Shown here one piece after another: positions 31,434 through 41,350 of a DNA stretch of 64,000 bases. Source of the DNA: Panaeolus papilionaceus (lineage: Eukaryota > Basidiomycota > Agaricomycetes > Agaricales). Within the stretch, counting starts at the first letter, position 1; each line of letters opens with the position of its first letter. The notes under the pieces were generated by a model, which saw nothing but the letters and a program-made list of their open reading frames with translations, did no database searches and was not told where the DNA came from. A program made the position numbers and the translations under genes. The stretch covers positions 310,001-374,000 of the forward strand of contig JADNRZ010000032.1 of assembly GCA_015501605.1 (NCBI GenBank), written 5' to 3'.

Positions 31434-33202
31434 ATGAACTTCAGGATGCAACTTCCTTTCGGCCCCCATCCATTTCCGGAGCGTTTTCCTCAAGATACCG
31501 ATAACACCAAACCGTCCCCAACCCAACATAATCCTGCCACATCAGCAGGGCAGGGTGAATTTGAATACTGGGTAAGTGGCCAACTGAACTAAATTTTCTC
31601 TCTTCAATTGGTGACCTTGACACCATCCAACTCTTAGTCAGGTCTTCCAGCGAGCTTTTCCGTTGATAATGCGAGTTACAAGCATATCGCTACACCGCCC
31701 ACGGTTCAAGAAAATCGACGCCCTTTCGAAGATCACCATATGACTGGGAAAAAGCAGACCGTAATATGGACTGGTCTCCTCAAACCAACAACAACGGGAT
31801 CCTGCTGTGAAGACGTAGGCGACCGCGATTCTTGCGAGCAAGAACTTGCTACCTGGGATGGTTACATCAACTCAACAGTATGGGATATGTCCTATCCTAA
31901 TGAGGCTGCCCATAGTAATGATTTTGAGACGTGGGGAGGCCTTGAACCCGCGCTGGAATTTTCCGTGGACAGCGATACAAGAACATTTAGTGTGCGTCGT
32001 TCAATATTATTCATTATCGCTCGCTTGGTCTCATACTTATAATGTTTTCTCAGCGTCTATCTCAGCCATCTCCTCCATCCAAATTTTCGGCCACCTCAGC
32101 AGATTTTGATGCAACCTGGCAGGTATATTACAAATTTCAACATTTTACATCTTTGAGTTCTGCTTACACGACTTCGTCTTTCTTCAGAAAAATCTGACAG
32201 CGTTACTCCCCAATAGCCTTGGCAATGCGCCGCTTGTGCAAGACAAAATGCACCTTGACGCCCCTGTTTTGACACCACTCCAGCAATCTGTGCAGGATGT
32301 CATCACCATCTGGACCCCTTTCTCAGTGTTTCGCTCTAGCCCGAACCTCCCCCCTGATGAGGGGCCATCACAGATAGTGGAAGTTACTGACGGCGAAGGC
32401 GGTCCACAGATCGAATCCGATACAGTCAAATCATCAGAGGCAAGTGGCTCTGCATACGCCGTCCAGGTTTCTCGTGATCACGATGATGGCGCGCCTTCTC
32501 AGTGCCAGCTAAAGCTACCCACCACCAAAACATCTGACTCTATGATGCCTACTATCAACACTGCGATTCTACCCTCTGACGATTCTGTTGGTTCTATACT
32601 CTACACTTCCGATTCTGGATCTGGGCTCACCAGGAAAAAGTTCATAGATATTCAAGCACAAGTCGATATTGACCAGTCGCCCTCCACTGGGCAGTCTCTC
32701 TCTACCAACTCCAAAGTGGATCAAGACCATCAGGCGTCTACTCCTCATGTAGATCCCTCCACGATATTCTCTAGCATATCAACTTTGACGGGTAACTTCG
32801 AGGATCAACGCTCCGAGTCAACCCCCACCTCTATGCATGGCAAAGGCGACGCTCTTTCTGAGGATTCCCTCGCAGACCAGGTGAGCTTTTTCGAGACTAA
32901 TATCACCCTTGATTTGACTGAAGCGCATAATCAAACAGCCTTCTGACGATTTGTTAACGGGTCTGGAGCTCCTCGCCGGAGATGATCAATCTGAGCCACC
33001 AGTTCGACATTGCAAAGGCAGCAAGGTATGGTACGCAACTTCCAGTCAAAGTCCCATTCCCTGTGTGCCCGATTATGGTTTCACTGGTCTCGCTACCGGT
33101 CACTTCTTTTTAAACAAGGTAGAGCCCCAGGACAAGTTTCAAATGTGGATGTACAGCGAGGATTGCTGTTGGATGCCACTCAATTGGGGTCAACAAGTGT
33201 GA
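31434..33202 (+). CDS. Hypothetical protein, unrecognised family (505 aa, 5 exons); longer paralogue of 27473-28322
   Basis: Exons are 31434-31571, 31638-31991, 32054-32122, 32188-32880 and 32939-33202, all phase 0. The start is MNFRMQLPFG. Most of the protein is Ser/Thr/Pro/Asp-rich and probably disordered, with repeated SDDSVGS- and TDS-like segments. The last exon holds the only compact part: VWYATSS, then LATGHFFLNKVEPQDKFQ, WMYSEDCCWMPLNWGQQ and a stop. That block aligns with the C-terminal domain of the 27473 gene (FF, Q-x-W-x-Y-S, W-x-P, WGQ). No catalytic motif is seen. A truncated FKBP copy follows 241 bp downstream. Confidence 0.7.
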
Positions 33203-33443
33203 GATCGATGGGCTATTCTGACGGAAAGCATGCACTACCCTTCGCTGGTAACGAGATCTACGTGGAAGAATTACAAGAAGAAGCTTCCCAACATCATCAC
33301 GTATGAAACACGCGTGGTTTGAACTGTGAATGGACGGACATTCGCTGATTTTGTTATTGGACGTGGTGGCATTGGCTATTATGCTTTTGTGATTATAATT
33401 TATGCTGTTTGTCTTGTTCAGTCTTTGTCCCGTCTTTGCCCTG

Positions 33444-34486
33444 GCATTCTGTGCCATTTAGTGTGCAATGTCGTTCGTGGATTATGACCCCTTGTTTTAT
33501 TACCAAATACTAATGCAAACCCAGATCGAACACGCTTACTTCTCTGTCCCTTTGGAACCAGGACACACCTATACACTTATTCGACAAGGAGCTTGGTCAG
33601 TTTTTGTTCTTCTATGGGCATATACGCATTGAACCTGAGCACGCACCAACAGCGCTGTCGATGTTATCGCTTGCTCGAGAATGCGTATGTCCTAATTCTT
33701 CCGTGTTGCTTGCTTTGTCTCAACTCATGTTGATATCGGCTCCAGCTCCAGACTGTCCTACTTTGACAGCCGTCAACAAGGACCAACGTCAATCCTCGCC
33801 ATTCGAAGAAGTCGCACAGCGTTCACCCACGAAAAGTAGTGCCCGTCGAGAGAGTCGAAGAGAACGGCGCACCCGAGCATCCAGTCCAACTTCTTCATCC
33901 AACGGTGCGACAAGCTTAAAACCTCGTAACGCCGCACAACCTTATCGACGTCCGGAGGCTTCCACGAGCACCCAGAAAGCAATCGCGGAACTCAAAATCG
34001 ACAAGAAAGGAAAGGCTAAAGCAGCACCAGTCAAGTTTGGTTATGTTGTTGCTGAGGAGGGTGAAGGCCCTTGTGCGACGTTTTCGTCCAGAGCCTTCGT
34101 CCGACTGTTCATTCGGAACCATGCTAATCCAGAGGAGGTGTTTTACACCAATGGCGAAAGCAAGAGCGCAGTGCGTCTTTTATTTCCTTCTTGTTACGCT
34201 TCATTGATTATATCACTCTACTAGCTTGAATTTCTCGTCGGTGATAACACTGTCTTGCCTGAGGTATTCAGCAAAGCTGTTCAAGGTATGAAACTCAACG
34301 AGACGAGACGTTGCATTATCCCTTCGGACTTGGCTTTTGGATCATCTGGGAACCCTCGATTCGGTGTCCCCTCAGATGCTGATCTTGTGATTGGTATGTG
34401 GTTGCCTATTATACCAGCTCTCATACGCGCAAGCGGATGCTGATTTTTACTTCTACACAGATTATAAATTGTGCAGCCTCAAGTAG
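33444..34486 (+). pseudogene. 5'-truncated duplicate of the nucleoplasmin-like/FKBP gene
   Basis: This copy begins in the middle of the second coding exon. It then keeps every exon and splice site of the intact gene: 33525-33595, 33653-33684, 33752-34170, 34225-34393 and 34461-34486, including the stop. The start codon, first exon and most of the N-terminal domain are absent. The sequence before the junction belongs to the 3' flank of the 31434 gene. No decay is visible, so the duplication is young. Any transcript would lack the original promoter, unless read-through from the upstream gene occurs. Confidence 0.88.
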
Positions 34487-34969
34487 ACGAACCCCGCCAG
34501 ACCTCCTGTACTCACATATTGTGTTCCACCTAAAGTTATGTTCAGACGTCGAGGAACCCACAGGGTTGCCTTGATGCTTAATAATAATGTATTTCCTCCT
34601 GACAAGCAAGAACTTGTCAAGCACATTTAACCTGAAGCGAGATTGAGCGATGATAGCAGACACATACTAGTCACGCTTGAGAACCGATCGCGGGCACAGG
34701 TAACTCAACCTAATATTCGACTCCTCATGCCATTCGAATCCGACTACATGATGAGATCAGCCACCTTGAGGTACAGATATCGATATTTGGAACGTCTATG
34801 TCGCCCTTGGCAATCCCAACATCACTCTCAACTTCCAAGTAAACTTATACATGCCGCATGATTTGTGCTCTGCCTTGACACTGTGACTGTCGCATTTACT
34901 TTATGATAAATTATATAACGGAAATAGATCGCTGTTGTCGTCTAGGGTTCAGACATTATGTGGACGTCC
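33444..34969 (+). repeat. Inverted segmental duplication, left arm (~1.5 kb)
   Basis: Positions p here pair with 86142 minus p on the minus strand (51173-52698), with no indel. Positions 33444-34960 showed no difference wherever compared, and a single t/c mismatch at 34961 precedes eight more matching bases. Sequence similarity ends abruptly at 33443/33444. Confidence 0.97.
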
Positions 34970-35156
34970 AGACTCTCACATTGGGAAACCCAAATCGGGT
35001 TGACCCAAACGGGAGTGACGGGAGAGGCTGGGTTAACCGCAACTACCCCATGGTTTCTCTCCTTTATGCTGCACCACAGGCGGCGGTCCACAAGTTTCAC
35101 TTTCTCTTCGCTGTGCATTATTTTCCACTACTTATTCAGCGCCTTACACTAGAACC

Positions 35157-35648
35157 ATGCCGCAATTAGGCAAGGTCGCGTCTGCTTCCCTGGGGCCTCC
35201 ATCCACCTCAGCTGCTCCCTCCTTGCCTGCACATCATCCCACCATCTTGCGTTTTCGCGATGTCGTTCCAAACTCCCCTGGGGTCGCCTCCTCACCAACG
35301 TCCTCTCCAACACCCCCTCAACCCACCACCTCTCAATTACCTCTGCTCACCCCTCTGTCGCAAGGCAGTGCCAGCACCTCTGCATCTTCCCTTTCATTCG
35401 ACCCTGCTCCTTGCTTTAATGCTGCTGAAGCTCCTCCTCCATCCCCAGGCATGACCCTTGAGGCCTACCTGGCTGCGAATAATCCTGCCCTCTTGCCCAC
35501 TCTCCACATTGTCCTGAATGAGGGCTATGACAGTGTCAAAAAAGTAGATGATTTTACCACCATGGGCTCAGACCTCCAACAAATGGGCATGGAGCAACTT
35601 GTTTCATCATCTCAGAAAATTGGGGGGGGGAGTCGTTCGAGATACTGA
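35157..35648 (+). CDS. Hypothetical Ser/Pro-rich protein with a SAM-like C-terminus (163 aa, single exon)
   Basis: The start MPQLGKVASA is followed by about 95 residues rich in Ser, Pro and Ala without structure. Residues about 98-155 form a helical module (MTLEAYLAANNPALLPTL, then LQQMGMEQLVSSSQKI). Its spacing of LExYL, G-Y/F-D and M-G-M-x-x-L resembles a SAM domain, which usually mediates self-association. That resemblance is by eye only. The frame runs through a 9-G run at 35621-35629, a plausible spot for indels, just before the stop. Confidence 0.5.
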   Translation: MPQLGKVASASLGPPSTSAAPSLPAHHPTILRFRDVVPNSPGVASSPTSSPTPPQPTTSQLPLLTPLSQGSASTSASSLSFDPAPCFNAAEAPPPSPGMTLEAYLAANNPALLPTLHIVLNEGYDSVKKVDDFTTMGSDLQQMGMEQLVSSSQKIGGGSRSRY

Positions 35649-36609
35649 TGGTTTTCGCTTATATTCGTCGTTTTGGTAGTACTTGGCAGACAGATAGATA
35701 CCATTGACATATACAGCAATGCCCTTATAAAATTTTGGCAATAATTTGTACAACATGATCCATTCAATGTCATTTTCTTGATGCTGTGCATATAAATGTG
35801 GGATGGAAATGAAACGACAGATGCCGAATCATCACGTTAATTTATTGACATACGGAAATCGTGCTAACTTATATGCATCCGCAACGAATAATTGTTCTGT
35901 TTCTTTCTGGGTGCTCCCTTTTGTCCATGTTTATGATTTGTCCTCCAGCTTATTTCGTAATTGAAGGCACATCTTCCTTTCATGTCCTCTCCAGACATAG
36001 CCGCGGTGAAGGGCTTATTGGCCACGTTCGGAAGAGCATTATAGCACTTACACCGCAGGATTGACCCACTAACAGAAATCCGAGAGAGGGTTCACACCGT
36101 GTGACGTCGTAGTATGTGTTACCACGGCAGAAAGACGAACTAGCATTAACCCAAGGGAGATCATGATCATGATTGATTGTCGTCGTCCTATAATTACATC
36201 AGCTTATGTCCATGATGGCGACTCTCCCTTTGAGATTTGAGAACAGCCTATTACCCAACAAAGCGAAAACTGTTAATCAATGTTATACGAGAGGCTCTAG
36301 CTTCAGTCCTCTGAAGGTCAAAGAAATGGAGCCTAGTTGGGATGGTTCCAAACGTACCAAGGCCAAGCGGCTAACAGAACGAAAGGCATGGTTGTGTTGT
36401 CGCGACCGCAACTCAAAACAAACCTTTGCGCACAATGGACATAAAGGTGCCTCTCATGCCTTCGTCGATATTAATATCGAAAAATGTTCCTTCGCCTTCA
36501 CCTTCCTTTGATGTTACTCTTCATCTTTGTATTACTGGTTCTTTGTCCTTCTCTCTACTGACAGATATATAATGCGGGTGGGAGATAAACCACTACTGCC
36601 CTCTTGCAA
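35649..36609. other. Intergenic with a short palindrome-ended repeat at about 36101-36217
   Basis: The repeat runs from gtgacgtcgtagtatgtgtt to cttatgtccatgatgg in the inverted sense of the 30.8-kb copy. A TATA-like gatatataatg at about 36560 precedes the next gene. Nothing else is recognised. Confidence 0.45.
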
Positions 36610-37205
36610 ATGACACCGTTCTTGTTAACACTCAAGTATATCCCCCCTTCCCAAACTTTATCCTTTCAAATGCCACAAGATACGAGCGATTTCATCTTCG
36701 TCTCACACGCAGACTGCGAGGATATTGAAGGCATTACTATCCACGAAGATATGGAATCTTTCGTAGTTATCTCAACTCGGCCAGCTGGTGACACCTCCGC
36801 GTCGGCCAGCAAACAGGTCACCGTCGGTCAACCGCCAGACCGCTGCTTTCCCTCGGTCGAGCAATCCAACATTTTTGTCCATGGTGCGCATGGAATGCGT
36901 GTCGTCAGCCGGCCAGGACTGATAATGAAGTCGACAAAGCCTTTCAAGCATTTACAGGCTGTCATTGAGCTTACTAAATCGGAGTCGGACGAAGAACTTG
37001 ACCACAGAGATACACAATGTTCAACGCCCCTTATGCTTCCGGGTCACGTTGGACTCTTGCGCCGAAAAGAACAACTTTCAAGCCGGACCCAGAAACACCC
37101 CTATCCCAAGTATGCAGCTAAGCCATGCAGCAACGATGTAAGTCTGCTTTCTAGGACTGGTGTACAAAACCTGAGAAATTGACTACTGTTCAGCTCGGAC
37201 TGTAG
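36610..37205 (+). CDS. Hypothetical protein (179 aa, 2 exons with a 12-nt last exon)
   Basis: Exon 1 is 36610-37137 and the tiny exon 2 is 37194-37205 (three codons plus TAG). They are joined across a 56-bp intron with a consensus gtaagt donor and ttcag acceptor. The start may instead be the later Met at 36670 (MPQDTSDFIFVSHADCEDIEG). The N-terminal half is acidic and may be ordered; the rest is basic and Ser/Lys-rich (KSTKPFKHLQ, RRKEQLSSRTQK). There is no signal peptide, no membrane helix and no recognised family. Confidence 0.45.
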
Positions 37206-37636
37206 TCGAACACTAAACGCCTTGCAGATCGCAATATTTTAGGTCTAGTTGAATTCGGTCAAGGTTTTAGTAATTTTAATGCGGTAATCAATACAAACAT
37301 AGAAGTTGTTGATGTGGTTTCATGAAAATCCAATTCGCGAGTGACTGAAAACGCAATGTGTACCTGAGAGATGGTAAATTTGTACTGAGTCGCTGGCATT
37401 ACCAAATGACGAACCCGCTGAAAGGCCAGACCGAGCGTCGAGTTCGTGAATGGAAGAGAGAAAATTTAGTTATAGTTGGCCAGTTCTCAGTATTCAAATT
37501 CGAAACAAAGGCCTTTGATCATCGCGAAAGAGGCCACTTCCTTTGTGTGAATAGGCGTCTGGTTCATGAAATGTATCTAGGCCCATCAATTCATCGTCCT
37601 GAATTAAATGGTCGTTCACAGCGATGACAACCGAAC
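37206..37636. other. Intergenic, nothing reliable
   Basis: An 89-codon ORF at 37358-37627 lacks domains and a clear start context. Confidence 0.4.
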
Positions 37637-37772
37637 TGTGACGTCGTCTTATGTATAGGGAAATTAACGGAAAGCTGCTTCATCATTGGCCGGATCTTCA
37701 CATGATCAATTCCGGATATGTACGTCGATGATCATCGGCCTACGTCAGCCTATGTCCACCACGACGTCCTCC
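37637..37772 (-). repeat. Short palindrome-ended repeat (MITE-like), best complete copy
   Basis: The two ends are tgacgtcgtcttatgtatag and, inverted, ggacgtcgtggtggacatag. These imperfect terminal inverted repeats of about 20 bp enclose about 95 bp. Related sequence is found at about 22865-22965, 30815-30990 and 36101-36217 and inside both 405-bp repeats. It has no coding capacity. Target-site duplications could not be fixed by eye. Confidence 0.55.
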
Positions 37773-38088
37773 CACGTCTTACGACTATTGGTTACGAGTC
37801 CATCCTTGGTTTAATGTTCTGTCAAAGATCTCAACTTGGAGTAACAGTATTGCCACTCCCCATTTCTTCGTTCATCAAGTCCACCAACGCCACTCCTTTC
37901 AGTCGCAAATTTCAGACATGACTTACAATTATGATTCAAGGATACATGACTCGCGAAGGGAGCTCAAAGTACATTTGTCGTTGAATAAGCTCCCATGCCC
38001 CAAGAGGCTGAATATCTCAAATGTATAGCAAGAGGAACACTTTTACAAATGTGTCATTGATGCCCTTTTCCTCGTATTTTTCGTGATC

Positions 38089-38780
38089 ATGGTCGCTGCC
38101 TCTGCAGCAGGTGTCCACTGGCACCACCTAATCGCGAATCAACAGATGCGCTCCGATCTCTATTGGCAGGACTCTGTTGGGAGAATAGATATTGCCATGC
38201 GCTACGCTGGTGGGCAGATTATTGAGAATCTCACAACGACGCCAGCCTTTGAAGGCGACGGGTCGGACGATTTCCACCCTGCTTACTGCGCGTTGGAAGG
38301 ACAGCTTTCACTTGATACCTGCTGCATCATCAGCAGCTCAAGGTCGCAAATTGGTATTCGTTTTTCTCAACCTGCTCTGGTGGAGAAAGTCACATTGGAC
38401 GATATACCGCATGAACTACTCACAAGTGACGAGTCAACAAGGGCACCTCGTGAGTTGCTCTTCTGGGGGATAAATGTATTGTTCCTCGTTTTCATGGATG
38501 AAAGTGTCAAGACAAGCCCTAACACATTTCGCAGAACACAGCTTTGGCTAACATCTCGTCGGTTAGCCCTGATGTAAGGGTGCCGACCACCCAAGATCCG
38601 ACATACACTACCTTCTTCTTGATGAAAGCGGAGTACAGTATCAAGTCAAATAGCCATATCCAGACTTTCGACGTACCCCGTGTGCAGCAAAGGCGTTTCG
38701 AAGGGCTGGTGATGGAGATCACAAATAACTGGGGGTCGTCGTCCACTCGCCTGTGCCGGGTTAGGGTGCATGGCTCTTGA
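38089..38780 (+). CDS. SUN-domain protein (at least 210 aa, 2 exons)
   Basis: Exons are 38089-38475 and 38535-38780. Near the start a hydrophobic stretch (LFLVFFVIMVAASAAG) reads in frame and extends upstream of the first ATG. A transmembrane segment and an upstream exon (acceptor ctag near 38031) are therefore likely; the annotated 5' end is a minimum. The SUN domain follows: GGQIIENLTTTPAF, LSLDTCCIISSSRSQIGIRF, VTLDDIPHELL, RAPRELLFWG. After the intron come FLMKAEYSIKSNSHIQTFDV and the closing EITNNWGSSSTRLCRVRVHG. SUN proteins of the inner nuclear membrane or ER bind KASH partners through this beta-sandwich. The closing block is intact, so the domain looks functional. Confidence 0.85.
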
Positions 38781-39635
38781 TGGTAACCTCTATGCAAATC
38801 ACTGATACCCCACAGTTAAAAATTATACATACTCATAATAGCAAGGCTTCATATTTTGCGTAATAAGCCAAATATCTTTTTATATCTTATCCACCCAATT
38901 TCAAGAAGCATATTTTAAACATAGTTGAATAAAAGAGCTATTTGAAGTTTAAACCTGCGTCGCGAGGAAATCGAGGACTTAAAGGGTGTGAACTGCTTAG
39001 CAGCGAGCACTGAATGAGAGTGATATAGTGGACGTCCAACCGTCGCTCACTCAGTGGCAAGGCTAACTCCCAAACCTCCTATCGTGCATGTACGAAGCAC
39101 GGCCACCTTCAGAGACGCATCGGTGTTAAGTTATGTCATCGACTCTCGACCTGAGGAATATCCATGGTTCATGCACCCGGCTGCTTCTCACCCCCAGGGT
39201 GTATGCCACTGCTATGACCGAGCGGAACGAAAGAACCAAGACAATACAGATGCTGCTCAGTATTCAGTCTCATTTGGAATTCTAGGTAGGACGACTCATC
39301 TTTCCACATTCCACCAGTTCCACTCTTGGGAGTCCCATGAGAGACAATTCTACCCTTTAACTTTCTAGTTTAAATCTGGAGGCCCGGTGGTTAGTCGAAT
39401 CGGGAGATCCTCAATCCCAATGAACCCCCGAACAATTCAAATTGAACTCTACAATTCATACCATGCATTCCTTGATGTCTTGTCTGCGAAAGCCGAATAA
39501 ATAGATAAATAATCAAAAATCAGTCATACCACCCTTCTCATCCACCTCCACTTCTTCCTCCTCACTATCTTACGTATTAAATCCCAAATCCCTTACACAA
39601 GCCACAGCAACCAACAATAGATGGTTCTTATCAAA
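38781..39635. other. Intergenic, nothing recognised
   Basis: Positions 39370-39450 look tRNA-like at first sight but fail on inspection. A 104-codon ORF at 39054-39368 has no support. Confidence 0.45.
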
Positions 39636-40840
39636 CTAACACGACATCTTCGCCATGTCCTCCGACGCAAAGTCCTCAATCTCCTCCATCAATGCCTTAT
39701 CTATCCGTCCTACGCCTCCTACGCCCCCTGACGACGAGTTCGCCTGCGCTTTGCTTTTGTCAGCTCGGGACTGCAGCTGCCGTTTTGTCGCTTCAATGAT
39801 GGGATCGTGGGAAGCTTGGATGAGAGATGATGGACCTTCGGGGATGCGGAGTGATTCGGTGAGGTGCTTGAAGACAGATGAGAGGAATGAGGTGTCGGAT
39901 GAGGTGCTGATGCAGTTGATGAGTTGGTTGAACGTAGTAGTTAACATTTGGTTGCTGAGCGTTTGGGATTCTTTGCCGCATGAGAGGAGGATGGGGACGA
40001 GGCTGAGAGGACTTTAGTTGAGTTTTCATTGCATGGGATGGAGAGAAAAGAAGAACGTACATCGTACAAGGCTCCCGCACGCCCTCATGGAAATAAAACT
40101 TCATACACAGCAAGGGATCCCCGACGTTGGCGCAAGATATGGCGCAAATATCGGCCCCAGACAATGGCAATATATTACCAACGTTTCAAACGCCTCACAC
40201 TTTTCGTCCATGTCTGACATCATGGTTCCATATCCGTCTTTTTCTTCAGACGTCTCGTCATCGTAATCTATAACTTATGGTGTTAGTCCACGATGTAAGG
40301 ACACGACAAGGATGAAACGTACTGTAGAACGACAAATCTGCCTTCACACTCGCAGGCTCGGCATCACGATAGGGAGGTACGGCTCAAACTCTCCTCTCAT
40401 CGCCTGACACACTCTCGATTGTCTTGTGGCGTTTCTGAAAGATGAACATAAGATCAGAGTGGGCAAATAGCATAAAGATGAGAAAACCTACGTTGAATTC
40501 TTACGAGAATTTGAATCAACCGCATAGGTATAATCGTCCCATCATGCCTCACGAACATATGCGTGCCCTCAGTCGTAAAGTTGATGAGTGCTGCTGTGTG
40601 TACATGAACGAAGGGGGGTTGAATACGTAGTTCATCAGTATTTGATGATCGTCCAGAAGTGACACTACGTACCGTGATTTGGGATGTTCTAGTGCAGGGA
40701 TGAGAGCTGAAAACAGTTTTCGGTGATGTTTTTGTCAGATGACCTCCTGTAAACGGAACTGGCATCTGGACACAGGGATCCGGACATATCTGTCCACTAA
40801 TCCCATCAGGTCCGAGATTTTCCCCTGTCATGAGAGATGA
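39636..40840 (-). pseudogene. Importin-beta family pseudogene (Kap121/Pse1/importin-5 type)
   Basis: Reading the minus strand with frame changes gives consecutive pieces of a HEAT-repeat karyopherin. LQEVI is followed by an in-frame stop and KLFSALIPALEHPKS. Next come HTAALINFTTEGT, then AMRGEFEPYLPIVMPSLR and VKADLSFY. These are followed by YDDETSEEKDGYGTMMSD, CEAFETLVIY, then MKFYFHEGVREPC and, after an intron, LSLVPILLSCGKES and the ORF ending at 39636. The order matches the central part of importin-5 homologues, which carry cargo into the nucleus. At least one stop and several frameshifts interrupt it, and both ends of the roughly 1100-residue family are missing. A functional copy is expected elsewhere in the genome. 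Confidence 0.78.
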
Positions 40841-41350
40841 AAGATGAACGAAGATGAAACTAACATTTCGTATCATAGATGGAGCGCATAAAAACCAACC
40901 AAAATGGAAGAAGGGTCTAGCACTCCAAGTAAAAACAGCGCAGAAGCTCATATCGCTTATGTGTATTCACCGAAAGAACCCATCGCTGAGGTGTTAAGTT
41001 GCGTCTGATGAGGAGCCGAGGATGATAGGGAGGTGAATAGGAGTGGAATCTGGGAATGAGAAGATTTGAATCGAAAAACGGGAATGAGGAGAGAGGGTGT
41101 GTCATGAAAATTTAAAGAGAAATGCGGAGAGGGGAAACGGGATGAAAAGTTAAGAAAGACAATGATAAAAGGCAAATCAAAGGACCGAAAGAAAAATGTA
41201 GCCGATATACATCTAGAGTCCAGACTGTTCATACAGTGCAGGCAGCGAGTCTGTTTCCGTAGATGAAGAACCCAGTGGAGAGGTAGCACGCCTCAACCCC
41301 CTTGTCAGCCGACGACGGTGACCGACTGGGACGCAAGAACGACGTTTCCA
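40841..41350. other. Intergenic, nothing recognised
   Basis: The sequence is purine-rich on the plus strand. Domain-free frames only. Confidence 0.4.

Noticed and set aside
39370..39450. tRNA-like stretch (ggcccggtggttagtcgaat ...)
   Set aside because: No GGTTCRANNC-type B box and no cloverleaf pairing by hand.
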